From positions 186,001-250,000 of the forward strand of contig NZ_JACVOX010000003.1 in assembly GCF_018882215.1 (NCBI RefSeq): a DNA stretch of 64,000 nt, given 5' to 3'. Below are positions 1 to 9,955 of this stretch, in pieces. Source of the DNA: Polynucleobacter sp. AP-Kaivos-20-H2 (GTDB lineage: Bacteria > Pseudomonadota > Gammaproteobacteria > Burkholderiales > Burkholderiaceae). Numbering within the stretch: position 1 is the stretch's first letter; every line of letters begins with the position of its first letter. Below the pieces are notes generated by a model. The model was not told the origin of the DNA. It saw only the letters and a program-made list of their open reading frames with translations, and did no database searches. A program made the position numbers and the translations under genes.

Positions 1-2280
1 CCGATCCAGGATGGTAAAGCACTCACATTTACTTCGAGTGATGTAATTGATGGAGTGGTTGATAGAGATATGCATCTGCAAGGACGTGCACAAATTCGTC
101 GCAACGGAACTTTTATCAAAGGCGACGAAATTATTTATGACCCAGACACTGATATAGCGGATGTAGTTGGTAATGCAGAGTTAATTAAAAACAATACAAA
201 CTTTAAGGGACCAAAAGCAAAGTTTAATGTTGACGCACGCAGTGGTTCAATGGATCTTCCCGTGTATCAGTTTGGTGACACTCCCGCAAGTGGAAAAGCA
301 AATAAATTAACTATTAAAGGTGGCGACGTTTTTAGTTTTGATGATGCGACCTATTCAACTTGTAATCCGCAAAATTTAGATTGGTATTTTTCAGCTAGCA
401 AAATTGAAATTGATACTGAGCAAAAAGAGATGCAGGGAGAGCATGGGGTAATGCATCTTTTTGATGTCCCGGTCGCATATGTCCCTTACTTTAGTTTGCC
501 AACCGGCAAAGAGAGAAGATCGGGTTTACTCGCACCAATTGCAGGATATAACTCAAAAAATGGTATCGATATTACTCAGCCCTACTATGTGAATATTGCG
601 CCCGACAAAGACTTAACTATATTGCCGCGGTATATGAGTCAAAGAGGGGTCCAGCTTGGCATGGCTTATCGATTTATTAATCCCGCATATACCGGAAATG
701 TGATGGGCGACTATCTCCCCAGCGACCAAAAGGCTGGCGGCATAAATCGTTGGCGCTACGATTGGCAGCAGCGCCAAAATCTGGTTGGATCAACCGTTGG
801 GGGGCCAGGCTCTGTAAATGCTTATATCAATGCAGCAAAGGTTTCGGATAATCAATATCCAACTGATTTTTCGCAAACGGTAGCGGGTAGTGTTACAAGT
901 CAGTTCCGCCAAGAAGTAGGGTTTCTATCGCAGCTACCGTCAAGTTTGAGCAACTGGACGATCGGTGCAAAAGCTCAGACCTTCCAAACTTTGCAGCCGA
1001 ACTTACCAAGTGTAGTTGGCGCCCCTTACAATATTCTTCCACAGGTAACGGCTGTGTATCGTAGTAATTTAGTTCCATCTGTATCGGGTTCTGATGGCAA
1101 GTACATCACCTTACCGACGGGGCCTACAACCATGTTGGCTACCGACTTTACTCGCTTTCAGTACAACATTGCTAGCGCTCCCCCTGGTTCCGCTCCCGGA
1201 GTATTTAGTCAAGCCGACCGAACTGTTGTAAAGGGCGCAATTGAATATCCTACAAATACCCCTGGGTATTACGTGCGTCCAAAAGTTTCTTTTCAGTCCA
1301 ATACATATAACGCGATTGCTTTTCAGCCGGGCTATCAGCCTGCCCAAGGGTTTGTAATTCCTACGGTGAGTCTTGATAGTGGTTTAGCTTTCGAAAGAGA
1401 TGCATTGGAAATGGGTAGCTTTTTTGGTCGAGACATGTTGCTAAGTCTTGAGCCAAGAGCATTCTATGTATACACACCTTATGTCAATCAAGCGAATACC
1501 CCTTTGTTTGATACTGCTGATGCAGGATTTGGTATGTCGCAAATTTTTAGCGAGAATACTTTTATTGGTAACGACCGTATCTCTGATAGTAATAAGATGA
1601 CAGTTGGTTTAACTAGTCGAATCGCCGAGGCAACAACAGGGGCTGATCGCGCAGTTCTTACTTTGGCCCAGCAACAACAATTTTCTCCGCAGAAAGTTGG
1701 GCTTACGGGAAATATTGCAAGCCCTACTGCTTATTCAGATACCTTGGGTTCGGCATCGGTTCGAATAATGGGTAATTTCAATGCAGATTTTTTTGGGGAT
1801 TACAACACCCAACTGAATCGATTTGTTCAGACCACGGTGGGTGGTAGCTGGCGCCCAACCCCAGGCCGTAGTTTGAATTTTGGATATCGAAACGTTTGGC
1901 AACCACCTATTCAGGCATCTTCATTTAATCCGATAGCAACGCAAGCGGCCACAACTACCGATCAGTATAATATTTCTGGTCAATGGCCAGTCACGAGAGA
2001 GGTTTCTTTAGTTGGACGCTGGGGGTATGATGCCCTTACAACGAAAACATTGAATACCTTAATTGCGCTTGAGTATGTTCGTGACTGCATTGTGTTTCGT
2101 GGTGCGTATTCTCAACTGTTGTTAAATAACAATACGACGACTCAAATTTTGTTTCAGGTGGAATTTAGGGGTCTTGGTGTTGCCGGAGATAATCCTGTGG
2201 ATTTAATGAAGTTAAATGTTCCTGGTTACATGCCAACGCCCAAACCATTACCAATCTCAACTTTTGAGAATTACCAATGA
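1..2280 (+). CDS. lptD: LPS-assembly protein LptD, 5' end outside the window
   Basis: Outer-membrane beta-barrel that inserts lipopolysaccharide into the outer leaflet together with the lipoprotein LptE. The frame is open from base 1, so the start codon and signal peptide lie upstream; 759 residues are visible. The N-terminal part reads as an OstA/LptA-like beta-jellyroll, followed by the conserved LptD barrel (the YFSLPTGKERRSG-type segment near fragment residue 165 is typical). A cysteine is seen near fragment residue 121 (STCNP) and another near 696 (RDCIVFRG). E. coli has paired cysteines at the C-terminal site, whereas a single one is seen here. The stop codon overlaps the surA start (ATGA), giving translational coupling. 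Family assignment is firm. Confidence 0.96.
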   Translation, partial: PIQDGKALTFTSSDVIDGVVDRDMHLQGRAQIRRNGTFIKGDEIIYDPDTDIADVVGNAELIKNNTNFKGPKAKFNVDARSGSMDLPVYQFGDTPASGKANKLTIKGGDVFSFDDATYSTCNPQNLDWYFSASKIEIDTEQKEMQGEHGVMHLFDVPVAYVPYFSLPTGKERRSGLLAPIAGYNSKNGIDITQPYYVNIAPDKDLTILPRYMSQRGVQLGMAYRFINPAYTGNVMGDYLPSDQKAGGINRWRYDWQQRQNLVGSTVGGPGSVNAYINAAKVSDNQYPTDFSQTVAGSVTSQFRQEVGFLSQLPSSLSNWTIGAKAQTFQTLQPNLPSVVGAPYNILPQVTAVYRSNLVPSVSGSDGKYITLPTGPTTMLATDFTRFQYNIASAPPGSAPGVFSQADRTVVKGAIEYPTNTPGYYVRPKVSFQSNTYNAIAFQPGYQPAQGFVIPTVSLDSGLAFERDALEMGSFFGRDMLLSLEPRAFYVYTPYVNQANTPLFDTADAGFGMSQIFSENTFIGNDRISDSNKMTVGLTSRIAEATTGADRAVLTLAQQQQFSPQKVGLTGNIASPTAYSDTLGSASVRIMGNFNADFFGDYNTQLNRFVQTTVGGSWRPTPGRSLNFGYRNVWQPPIQASSFNPIATQAATTTDQYNISGQWPVTREVSLVGRWGYDALTTKTLNTLIALEYVRDCIVFRGAYSQLLLNNNTTTQILFQVEFRGLGVAGDNPVDLMKLNVPGYMPTPKPLPISTFENYQ

Positions 2281-3731
2281 TTTTTTGCCAAAAATATACG
2301 CGCTGCACTCTCCTTTCGATATTTTTACTTAATGCCCTATTTTGCATTGGGTTAGCTAGCGCGCAAGATCAGGGTCGATCCGATGCTGCTGGCAATAGGA
2401 TTCGTAACATTGATGGTGTGGCTGCAGTCGTAAACACGGGTTATGTAACCCGCAAAGAAATTGATGACCGAATTACCGTACTTAAAAAACAAGGTGTGAA
2501 ATTGCCAGAAGATGGCACTGTGCGTAAAACTATTCTAGATAGACTCATTATTGAAAAAATTCAATTACAAAATGCTGAACAGGAAGGTATTACAGTAAGC
2601 AATAAAGAGTTAGACAAGATCATTGGTGATATTGCAGCAAAAAATAAGCTGTCGTTTGCTGAGTTCAAGGCGAAAGTAATTGCGTCAGGCACCACCTTTG
2701 AGCGCTATAAACAGTTATTGCTGGATGATGTCATGATCACCCGTTATCGCGAAAGAGAAGTTGAAGGCAGGCTCAAAATCTCAGATGCTGAAATTGATAA
2801 CTTCATTGCTGAACGTACGCGGGCAATTTCTGGTGCTGGAGCTCCGAGGTCGGCACCTGCTGCCAAAGGTGAACCTGAAGAAATCGACGTAGCTCAAATT
2901 TTTATTCCTGTTGATGCTAGCGCTGGCGCTGGAGCTCAGGCTGAAGCAAAAAAGAAAGCGGCCGCTCTGCTAAGAGATGCTCGTGGGGATGTTGATTTTC
3001 TGCAGCTAGGTGCAATGGCTGCAAAGGAAAATCCAAAGATTAAGTTTCAAGAGTTAGGCTATCGGACTCCTGATCGTTTACCGCAATTATTTTATGAAGC
3101 TATTCGTAATACAGGTGGTGGGCAGGTTGCCAATACCGTTGTGAAAAGTCCTGCTGGTTACCACGTGCTTAAAGTTTTGGATCGCCGTGCAGCAGGTGCA
3201 AGTGCGCCCCCGCAGCAGGCTGCAGCACCTGATGCTGGTTCACCTACTCCGCAAAATATTCCTATTACACAAACCCTCTCCCGTCATATTTTATTGCGTA
3301 GCCGTGCCGGCTTAAGCGATCAAGATGCAGAGAGACGCTTGCAAGGCTACCGCGATCAGGTGCGGGCAAAGACTGCAGACTTTGCGGAACTTGCAAAGAA
3401 ATATTCTGAAGATGGATCTGCGTCAAATGGCGGTGAGCTAGGTTGGATGAGCCCAGGAGATTTGGTTCCTGAATTTGAGCAGGCCATGAATCGCTTGCAA
3501 ATTGGTGAGGTTAGTAATCCGGTCAAATCAGAATTTGGTTGGCACTTAATTCAGGTATTAGATCGTCGCGAAGGTCAGCTTACTGTTGAGAAGCAACGTC
3601 AATTTGCACGAGCAGCGATCCGTGAGAGAAAGTTTGATCAAGCTTATCAAGAGTGGATGCGTGAGCTACGCGATAACGCAACTGTAAAAATTCTGAACGT
3701 GGATGATGCAGCAAGTAGCGCACCCCGTTAA
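2277..3731 (+). CDS. surA: Periplasmic chaperone / peptidyl-prolyl isomerase SurA
   Basis: Periplasmic chaperone that escorts unfolded outer-membrane proteins, LptD among them, to the BAM complex. The 484-residue product starts with a hydrophobic signal peptide ending near the LASAQ sequence at about residue 30. Next come a SurA N-terminal domain and two parvulin-type PPIase domains, at about residues 200-305 and 335-435; the second carries the usual NGGELGWM and FGWHLIQV signatures. The linkers before both parvulin domains are rich in alanine and proline. The ATG overlaps the lptD stop by 4 bases, and the 3' end overlaps pdxA by 29 bases, so the three genes are probably one transcript. The lptD-surA-pdxA-rsmA order is conserved in proteobacteria. 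Confidence 0.96.
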   Translation: MIFCQKYTRCTLLSIFLLNALFCIGLASAQDQGRSDAAGNRIRNIDGVAAVVNTGYVTRKEIDDRITVLKKQGVKLPEDGTVRKTILDRLIIEKIQLQNAEQEGITVSNKELDKIIGDIAAKNKLSFAEFKAKVIASGTTFERYKQLLLDDVMITRYREREVEGRLKISDAEIDNFIAERTRAISGAGAPRSAPAAKGEPEEIDVAQIFIPVDASAGAGAQAEAKKKAAALLRDARGDVDFLQLGAMAAKENPKIKFQELGYRTPDRLPQLFYEAIRNTGGGQVANTVVKSPAGYHVLKVLDRRAAGASAPPQQAAAPDAGSPTPQNIPITQTLSRHILLRSRAGLSDQDAERRLQGYRDQVRAKTADFAELAKKYSEDGSASNGGELGWMSPGDLVPEFEQAMNRLQIGEVSNPVKSEFGWHLIQVLDRREGQLTVEKQRQFARAAIRERKFDQAYQEWMRELRDNATVKILNVDDAASSAPR

Positions 3732-4713
3732 CCTCGTTGTAAGCACCGGTGAACCAGCCGGTGTCGGGCCTGAAGTTTCTTTAGCTGCTTCGCTTGAGTT
3801 TCTACGGGAACATGCTGATGCTCGAATCACTGTATTGGGTAATGACCAAATATTGGCATTACCTAAGGACCTTAGCCCAGATCTAGTTAGTCGATTACAA
3901 ATTCAATCTATTCCACTTGGGGCGCCTGTTATCTCGGGGAGTTTGAATTCCCAAAACGCGCATTATGTAGTGAATCTTTTAGATCGGGCGATTGACGGTT
4001 GTCAGCAAGGGTGCTTTGATGCCATGGTGACTGCACCACTGCAGAAAAGCATTATTAATGATGCTGGGACTCCATTTATAGGGCATACAGAGTACTTGGC
4101 GCAGCGCTGTCAGGTTTCTCATGTGGTGATGATGTTGTGCGCGTCATTGCCCATCGGGTTTTTGGGGCTCAAGGTACCCAGGGATTTACGTGTTGCTCTC
4201 GTCACAACCCATCTTCCCTTAAAGGATGTTCCACAAGCTCTGAGTTATGACTTGATATTAGAAACGATCCAAATCGTCAATCAAGATTTGCGGAGGAAAT
4301 TCGGAATCGCTAAGCCCATTATTCGGGTGGCAGGGTTAAATCCACATGCAGGAGAGTCTGGTTATTTGGGCCGAGAAGAAATTGAAACCATTTCACCGGC
4401 AATTGAAGCCGCCAAGAAGTCGGGAATACATGTTTCCGGTCCTTATCCCGGCGATACGATGTTTGATCCAGAATCTGTTGCGCAAGTGGATGCTTTTATT
4501 GCGATGTATCACGATCAAGGGCTCGCGCCGTTTAAGTTTGTTACTTTTGGTAATGGCGTCAATGTCACTTTGGGATTGCCCATTATTCGAACTTCAGTAG
4601 ATCACGGAACCGCTTTAGATATTGCTGGTAAAGGCGTTGCTGACACGGGGAGCATGCTTGAGGCTTTGCGCTTGGCATATGAGTTAGCAATGAATCAACG
4701 AAAGCAAGGCTAA
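3703..4713 (+). CDS. pdxA: 4-hydroxythreonine-4-phosphate dehydrogenase PdxA
   Basis: Oxidises 4-phosphohydroxy-L-threonine, with NAD and a divalent metal, in the DXP-dependent pyridoxal phosphate pathway; cytosolic. The 336-residue product has the expected length. It carries the opening TGEPAGVGPE motif and the three metal-binding histidine contexts GHTEYL, NPHAGE and YHDQGL. Two adjacent ATG codons (3703 and 3706) are possible starts; both lie inside the end of surA, a 26-29 base overlap, and no strong ribosome site separates them. The rsmA start follows the stop after 3 bases, consistent with cotranscription. Confidence 0.96.
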   Translation: MMQQVAHPVNLVVSTGEPAGVGPEVSLAASLEFLREHADARITVLGNDQILALPKDLSPDLVSRLQIQSIPLGAPVISGSLNSQNAHYVVNLLDRAIDGCQQGCFDAMVTAPLQKSIINDAGTPFIGHTEYLAQRCQVSHVVMMLCASLPIGFLGLKVPRDLRVALVTTHLPLKDVPQALSYDLILETIQIVNQDLRRKFGIAKPIIRVAGLNPHAGESGYLGREEIETISPAIEAAKKSGIHVSGPYPGDTMFDPESVAQVDAFIAMYHDQGLAPFKFVTFGNGVNVTLGLPIIRTSVDHGTALDIAGKGVADTGSMLEALRLAYELAMNQRKQG

Positions 4714-4716
4714 AAC

Positions 4717-5493
4717 ATGCATCGTGCTCGTAAACGATTTGGCCAAAACTTTTTGCAGGACAACGGAATTATTTATTCTATTGTTGCGCTAATTAATCCC
4801 AGTGCGGATATGCATGTTATTGAGATTGGTCCCGGCTTGGGCGCGCTAACACTTCCTTTGCTGAGTAATCTTGATCACCTAGATCTTTTGGAGATTGACC
4901 GTGATTTAGTGGCTTTTTGGAATGAGAAAAATCTCAAAGGCCTCACAGTGATTGAGGGTGATGCGCTCAAGTTTGACTTTTTAACGTGGGCTCAGAATAG
5001 ATCGACTAAGCAAGGCTTATGTAAAGTAGTTGGCAATCTTCCATACAACATTTCTTCGCCTTTGCTGTTTCATTTGGTTTCTGCGGCAGCCTCAATTGAT
5101 GAGCAGGTATTTATGTTGCAAGCCGAAGTAGTGGAAAGAATGGTTGCGAAGGCCGGCAGCTCAGATTTCAGTCGTTTGTCGGTCATGCTGCAAGCTCGTT
5201 ATGATATGGAGTTGGTTCTAGAGGTGCCTCCTGAGGCTTTTGACCCTCAGCCTAAAGTGAACTCGGCTGTAGTAAGGATGATCCCGAGAAGGGATTTCAC
5301 ATTGACACATGTTCAATGGAATTCATTGGAAAAAGTGGTAGCTGCCGCCTTCTCCCAGAGAAGAAAAATGTTACGGACTAACTTGAGTGCTTTTTCAGAA
5401 AGATTGAGTTTGACGGAGATAGAGCTTAAGGCGAGAGCTCAGGATATTTCTGTTGACCGATATATCGAGTGGGCTAAAGTTCTCGCCGCTTAA
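4717..5493 (+). CDS. rsmA: 16S rRNA (A1518/A1519-N6)-dimethyltransferase RsmA (KsgA)
   Basis: Dimethylates two adjacent adenines in the 3'-terminal hairpin of 16S rRNA late in 30S assembly, using S-adenosylmethionine. The 258-residue product has the N-terminal RARKRFGQNFL-type signature, the SAM-binding motif EIGPGLGALT near residue 40, and the catalytic NLPYNISSP motif near residue 108. It is the last gene of the lptD-surA-pdxA-rsmA set and is followed directly by a 15-bp perfect inverted repeat, where it meets the minus-strand plsC-like gene. Length and motifs are complete. Confidence 0.97.
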   Translation: MHRARKRFGQNFLQDNGIIYSIVALINPSADMHVIEIGPGLGALTLPLLSNLDHLDLLEIDRDLVAFWNEKNLKGLTVIEGDALKFDFLTWAQNRSTKQGLCKVVGNLPYNISSPLLFHLVSAAASIDEQVFMLQAEVVERMVAKAGSSDFSRLSVMLQARYDMELVLEVPPEAFDPQPKVNSAVVRMIPRRDFTLTHVQWNSLEKVVAAAFSQRRKMLRTNLSAFSERLSLTEIELKARAQDISVDRYIEWAKVLAA

Positions 5494-5532
5494 ATCAATA
5501 CTCAGTCCTGACTCAGTACTGAGTATTGATTT
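5492..5532. terminator. Perfect inverted repeat between convergent rsmA and plsC-like genes
   Basis: Arms 5492-5506 and 5518-5532 are perfectly complementary over 15 bp, with an 11-base loop. The repeat lies between the stops of two convergent genes, and the left arm overlaps the last bases of the rsmA stop. No long T-tract follows on either strand, so it is inferred to be a bidirectional terminator or RNA 3'-end stabiliser rather than a classical intrinsic terminator. Confidence 0.6.
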
Positions 5533-5539
5533 CCAGTAT

Positions 5540-6274
5540 TTATTTATAGGCGCTGGGGTCAATCACGCGCATTTCAGTCTCAATCCAAGCTTCTACTTCC
5601 CGTTGGAGCTCTTCTGCTGACTTATTGGTTGAGTTAATCGCAGGCCCAATTGAAAAGATGACTGTGCCGGGTTCCTTAATAAAGCTATTTTTCGGCCAGC
5701 AACGACCGGCGTTGTGCGCAATTGGAATAACTAGTGCATCCGTAGCACTTGCGAGACGCGCTCCACCCTTACGGTAAGGCTTAGTCGATCCAATAGGGGT
5801 TCTAGTGCCTTCCGGAAAGAGCATGATCCATTTGCCTTCGCTCAAGCGCTTACGGCCTTGGGTCGCTACAGAATGTGCCGCAGACTGCTTATTGGAGCGA
5901 TTAATGTGGATCATCTTCAGTAACGCCAGAGCCCAACCAAAGAAGGGGATCCAGAGAAGTTCACGCTTAAAAACAAAACACAGTTGTTTTGGCAGTAGTG
6001 CGATATACGCAATAGTTTCGTAAGCAGACTGATGTTTGCTTAAGATGATGACGCGTTCATTGAGTACGGCCTGCATATTTTCCATGCCGCGGATTTCGTA
6101 ATGAATACCGCACAATGGCTTTAATAGAGCAATAACGATTTTGTTCCACAGTCCAATAAAGGTATAGCGGTTTTCTGGGCTTAGGAATGGAAAGGCCAGC
6201 ATGCATAGCACTGACCAAATAGGTGTGAAGATCACTAAAAATAAGACAAAGAGTATGGAGCGAATCAATTTCAC
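5540..6274 (-). CDS. plsC: 1-acyl-sn-glycerol-3-phosphate acyltransferase (PlsC family)
   Basis: Probably acylates lysophosphatidic acid to phosphatidic acid at the inner membrane. The 244-residue protein opens with hydrophobic segments (about residues 5-30 and 45-55), then shows the catalytic block KHQSAYET near residue 80 and FPEGTRT near residue 152. The first motif reads HX4E instead of the textbook HX4D; this variant is common in betaproteobacterial members of the family. It is the last gene of the miaB-to-plsC run, 7 bases after gmhB. Some annotations would give only lysophospholipid acyltransferase family protein. Confidence 0.88.
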   Translation of the reverse strand: MKLIRSILFVLFLVIFTPIWSVLCMLAFPFLSPENRYTFIGLWNKIVIALLKPLCGIHYEIRGMENMQAVLNERVIILSKHQSAYETIAYIALLPKQLCFVFKRELLWIPFFGWALALLKMIHINRSNKQSAAHSVATQGRKRLSEGKWIMLFPEGTRTPIGSTKPYRKGGARLASATDALVIPIAHNAGRCWPKNSFIKEPGTVIFSIGPAINSTNKSAEELQREVEAWIETEMRVIDPSAYK

Positions 6275-6281
6275 GATGGGT

Positions 6282-6854
6282 CTAAGCCTTATTTTCTAAA
6301 AGTGCATTTGCAAAAGCCAGTAGATCAGCATGAATGTGCGTGCCCTCAGGTAGAACACCTTTTGCAAGCGTTTTTTCACCCTTACCAGTGAGCACTAGGT
6401 GAGGTGCGGCTCCCAAGGCTACCCCAGCCTGGAGATCCCTTAAAGAATCCCCCACGATAGGAACACCTGTCAGTGGTTTGATGCTACCTATCCTCTTGTA
6501 GCGCAATGCAATTTCTTTCATCATGCCTGGAGCAGGTTTACGGCAATCACATTGATGTGAATCTTGATGAGGGCAAAAGAAAATGCTGTCGATATGGCCA
6601 CCCAATGGTTTTAGTAGTGTCTCCATTTTGCTATGCATGGCATGCAAATCATTGATTGTGAAATAGCCCCTGGAAAGACCAGACTGATTGGTCGCCAAAG
6701 CAATTTGGTAGCCCGCTTGATTGAGTAAAGCAATTGCCTCCAGACTTCCTGGAAGAGGGATCCATTCATCCACTGACTTTACATAATCATCGCGATCTTC
6801 ATTGATCACACCATCGCGATCAAGAATGACTAATTTAGAAGAGCTGATGCTCAT
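6282..6854 (-). CDS. gmhB: D-glycero-beta-D-manno-heptose 1,7-bisphosphate 7-phosphatase
   Basis: Removes the C7 phosphate of heptose bisphosphate on the route to ADP-L-glycero-D-manno-heptose for the LPS inner core. The 190-residue HAD-superfamily protein has the nucleophile motif LDRDGVIN (Asp12 and Asp14), the ATNQSGLSRG motif, and a zinc-binding Cys/His loop (CPHQDSHQCDCRKP) typical of GmhB. Its ATG overlaps the glyS stop by 4 bases (ATGA), indicating translational coupling. The heptose product links it functionally to waaF at 39.4-40.4 kb. Confidence 0.94.
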   Translation of the reverse strand: MSISSSKLVILDRDGVINEDRDDYVKSVDEWIPLPGSLEAIALLNQAGYQIALATNQSGLSRGYFTINDLHAMHSKMETLLKPLGGHIDSIFFCPHQDSHQCDCRKPAPGMMKEIALRYKRIGSIKPLTGVPIVGDSLRDLQAGVALGAAPHLVLTGKGEKTLAKGVLPEGTHIHADLLAFANALLENKA

Positions 6855-8989
6855 GCTAATTTGCCGAGATCGGCAACGAGATTCATTTTCTGGTGAAGTT
6901 GTTGCAGGAGAGCAAGGCGGTTATCGCGCAGCTCAGGATTTGGATCCATGACCATCACATCCGCAAAGAATTGATCAATGGGCCCACTCAAGGCTACAAG
7001 TGCTCTTAAGAGCTCAACAAATTGACGTTTTTCATAAGCAGCATTGAGTGTAGGAGTCACTGCTTCCAATGCTTTATGTAGTGTTGCCTCTGCTGAAATT
7101 TGCAGTAAGTTGACAGAACAGGCCGCAGGAATAGCGGTAGTGGTTTTCTTCAGAATATTACTGATGCGCTTATTTGCGGCAGCTAGTTGAGCAGCTTCTG
7201 CCAGAGCATTAAATTCACGCAAGGCAGTCAATCGCTCAATTAAATCATTAATTTGTGCTGGTTCTTGGCTCAGGACGGCATCAATCTCAGCACTAGTAAA
7301 TGCTTTGCCAGCAACTGATTGGTCCCGCAAATAGGCGCGCAAGCGATCAATAATGAACGCATAGATATCGGCAGCTTTTGCTTTTTCTTGAACATCAGCT
7401 TGTGGAAACTGCGCACGAGCCAACTCAATTAATTCTGGTAAATCCAGAGAAAGATTCTTCTCTAGGAGTAAACGACAAATACCTAAGGCATGACGACGTA
7501 GGGCATACGGGTCTTTATCGCCAGTAGGTGCAAGCCCAACACCCCAAATGCCAACCAGTGTTTCTAGTTTGTCAGCAATGGCTAAGATCGTGCCAGTTTG
7601 GGTTTGCGGTAAGGTATCGCCTGCAAAGCGCGGCATGTAGTGTTCACTGCAAGCGCTCGCAACATCCGCATTCTCCCCATCATGAGTGGCGTAATAACGC
7701 CCCATGATTCCCTGCAATTCTGGGAACTCGCCAACCATATCAGTTAGTAAGTCTGTTTTAGCAATTTCTGCGGCGCGGGAAGCCAGCTTTTCATCAGCCC
7801 CCAGTTTTTTAGCGATGCCTACAGCCAATCCTTGAACGCGCTTAGTGCGATCTAGTTGATTACCTAGCTGGTTGTGATAAACCACCTTACCAAGATCCGC
7901 TACGCGAGAAGCCAGTGGGCGCTTTTGATCTTGCTGAAAGAAGAAGCGAGCATCAGATAAGCGTGGGCGTACAACGCGCTCATTGCCTGAAATGATGGCG
8001 TCTGGCTTGCTAGTTTCGATATTGGAAACAATCAAGAAGCGATTCCGTAATTTGCCTTGTTTGTCTGTTAATGCAAAGTACTTTTGATTGGTTTGCATGG
8101 TCAAAATCAAGCATTCTTGAGGAACCTCTAAGAACTCTTGATCAAAATGGCATTCATAGATGGCTGGCCATTCAACAAGTGCCGTTACTTCATCTAGAAG
8201 ACTCTCTGGCATCAACACCAAATCATCACCAGCTGCTTTTAATAGGGCGGCTTCAATTTGTGCGCGACGCTGATTAAAGCTAGGAATAATCTTCGCATTG
8301 GATTGCAAAGTAGTCTCATATTGGTCTGCATTCTGAATAGTGATGAGACCGGGAGCTAGGAAGCGATGCCCTTCGGTTTGATTGGCCGCATCAATACCTA
8401 AAGCACTGATTTTTAAGGTACTGTCGCCGTGTAGTGTAAGGATACGGTGCGCAGGGCGAGCAAATTGCACATCGGCTAATTGACCGTCCTTCTGCAGTAC
8501 TTGGTAGTGCATCATTTTTGCAATGGGCAGCTTGCTCAAGGTTTGCTCAAGAGCAGCCTGCGCAGTTTGCTCAAGCGCGGCGCCTTTAGCAATAACATTG
8601 AGATACAAAGCTTCATTCTTACCCTCACCTGCTTTTTCTAAAGCAGCAAGATCAATATCTCCATACCCTAAAGCACTCAATTTTTTGAGCAGTGGTGGGG
8701 TTGCCTTACCTTCGGCGTCAAATGCAATGCTAGTGGGTAATAATTTTTCCCGCACGGGATAGTCGGGCGCTTGATCAAGAATATTAGTGACTTGAACCGC
8801 TAATCGACGTGGCGTAGCAAAGCCGGTGACTTTGGAGGAATCTGTTGCCAAGCCTGCAGCTTTAAGTGCTGCAAAGATACCTTCGCTAAATGCATCGCCC
8901 AAGCGACGTAGAGACTTAGGTGGCAGTTCTTCGGTAAATACCTCGATCAATAAAGTTGCTGATTGAGGTTTTGAATTAGATGTGCTCAT
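6851..8989 (-). CDS. glyS: Glycine--tRNA ligase beta subunit
   Basis: Large subunit of the heterotetrameric bacterial glycyl-tRNA synthetase. The 712-residue product carries the N-terminal signature LLIEVFTEELPPKSL, the conserved NQKYFAL and ARFFFQQDQK blocks, and a C-terminal DALR-type anticodon-binding region. Its length matches the beta subunit. The gene lies 26 bases after glyQ and overlaps gmhB by 4 bases. The glyQ-glyS pair is essential and always cotranscribed in this type of synthetase. Confidence 0.97.
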   Translation of the reverse strand: MSTSNSKPQSATLLIEVFTEELPPKSLRRLGDAFSEGIFAALKAAGLATDSSKVTGFATPRRLAVQVTNILDQAPDYPVREKLLPTSIAFDAEGKATPPLLKKLSALGYGDIDLAALEKAGEGKNEALYLNVIAKGAALEQTAQAALEQTLSKLPIAKMMHYQVLQKDGQLADVQFARPAHRILTLHGDSTLKISALGIDAANQTEGHRFLAPGLITIQNADQYETTLQSNAKIIPSFNQRRAQIEAALLKAAGDDLVLMPESLLDEVTALVEWPAIYECHFDQEFLEVPQECLILTMQTNQKYFALTDKQGKLRNRFLIVSNIETSKPDAIISGNERVVRPRLSDARFFFQQDQKRPLASRVADLGKVVYHNQLGNQLDRTKRVQGLAVGIAKKLGADEKLASRAAEIAKTDLLTDMVGEFPELQGIMGRYYATHDGENADVASACSEHYMPRFAGDTLPQTQTGTILAIADKLETLVGIWGVGLAPTGDKDPYALRRHALGICRLLLEKNLSLDLPELIELARAQFPQADVQEKAKAADIYAFIIDRLRAYLRDQSVAGKAFTSAEIDAVLSQEPAQINDLIERLTALREFNALAEAAQLAAANKRISNILKKTTTAIPAACSVNLLQISAEATLHKALEAVTPTLNAAYEKRQFVELLRALVALSGPIDQFFADVMVMDPNPELRDNRLALLQQLHQKMNLVADLGKLA

Positions 8990-9015
8990 AAGTGGAATGC
9001 AGAAATTCGATGCGC

Positions 9016-9906
9016 TTAAGCCTGAGCTTTAGCTTGACGTTGACACATTGGGAATCCCAGTTTTTCTCTAGACTCAAAGTAGGCCTGAGCCACAGCACGA
9101 GAAAGGTTGCGAATACGGCCTATGTAGGCTGCACGCTCAGTAACCGAGATAGCGCCACGCGCATCTAATAAATTAAATGTGTGTGCTGCTTTTAGAACCA
9201 TTTCGTAAGCAGGTAGTGCCAGTGGAACTTCCATTAAACGCTTTGCTTCACTTTCATAGTTTGTGAAGTTAGCAAAGAGTAAATCAGTATTGGAGTGTTC
9301 AAAGTTGTAGCAGGATTGCTCCACTTCATTCTGGTGATACACATCACCATAAGAGATGCCGTCGGCCCACACTAAGTCGTAGACGTTAGAGCAGTTTTGG
9401 ATATACATTGCTAAACGTTCGATGCCATAGGTAATCTCACCAAGAACAGGCTTGCAATCTAAGCCACCTACTTGTTGGAAGTAAGTGAACTGCGTCACCT
9501 CCATGCCATTGAGCCAAACCTCCCAGCCAAGACCCCATGCGCCCAGTGTCGGATTTTCCCAATCGTCCTCTACAAAGCGAACATCATTCTCTTTAAGATC
9601 TAAGCCTAAGGCAGCAAGAGATCCCAAATAAAGATCGAGAATATTTTCAGGTGCTGGTTTGAGGACTACTTGATATTGATAGTAGTGTTGTAAACGATTT
9701 GGATTTTCGCCATAGCGACCATCTTTAGGTCGGCGGGATGGCTGAACATAAGCTGCTTTCCAAGGCTCTGGACCAATGGCGCGTAAGAAGGTTGCGGTAT
9801 GGGATGTGCCGGCACCAACCTCGAGGTCGATAGGTTGCAATAGGGCGCAACCTTGTTGGTCCCAATAATCTTGAAGTTTGAGAATGATTTGCTGAAAAGT
9901 AAGCAT
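9016..9906 (-). CDS. glyQ: Glycine--tRNA ligase alpha subunit
   Basis: Catalytic class II subunit of glycyl-tRNA synthetase. The 296-residue product starts with [15 protein letters not shown] and contains the near-invariant [17 protein letters not shown] segment, which in the full-length protein lies around residues 56-72, and the [17 protein letters not shown] block. Length and sequence are fully typical. It lies upstream of glyS in the minus-strand run and about 50 bases downstream of lnt. Confidence 0.98.
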   Translation of the reverse strand: MLTFQQIILKLQDYWDQQGCALLQPIDLEVGAGTSHTATFLRAIGPEPWKAAYVQPSRRPKDGRYGENPNRLQHYYQYQVVLKPAPENILDLYLGSLAALGLDLKENDVRFVEDDWENPTLGAWGLGWEVWLNGMEVTQFTYFQQVGGLDCKPVLGEITYGIERLAMYIQNCSNVYDLVWADGISYGDVYHQNEVEQSCYNFEHSNTDLLFANFTNYESEAKRLMEVPLALPAYEMVLKAAHTFNLLDARGAISVTERAAYIGRIRNLSRAVAQAYFESREKLGFPMCQRQAKAQA

Positions 9907-9955
9907 GATTAACCTGGCTAAGCCTTTGATTTTACATGGCTAGAGCACTCTAGAG

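Noticed and set aside
9938..9955. CTAGAG-CA-CTCTAG inverted repeat between glyQ and lnt
   Set aside because: Short, without T-tract, and in the middle of an apparent operon; a terminator is not supported.
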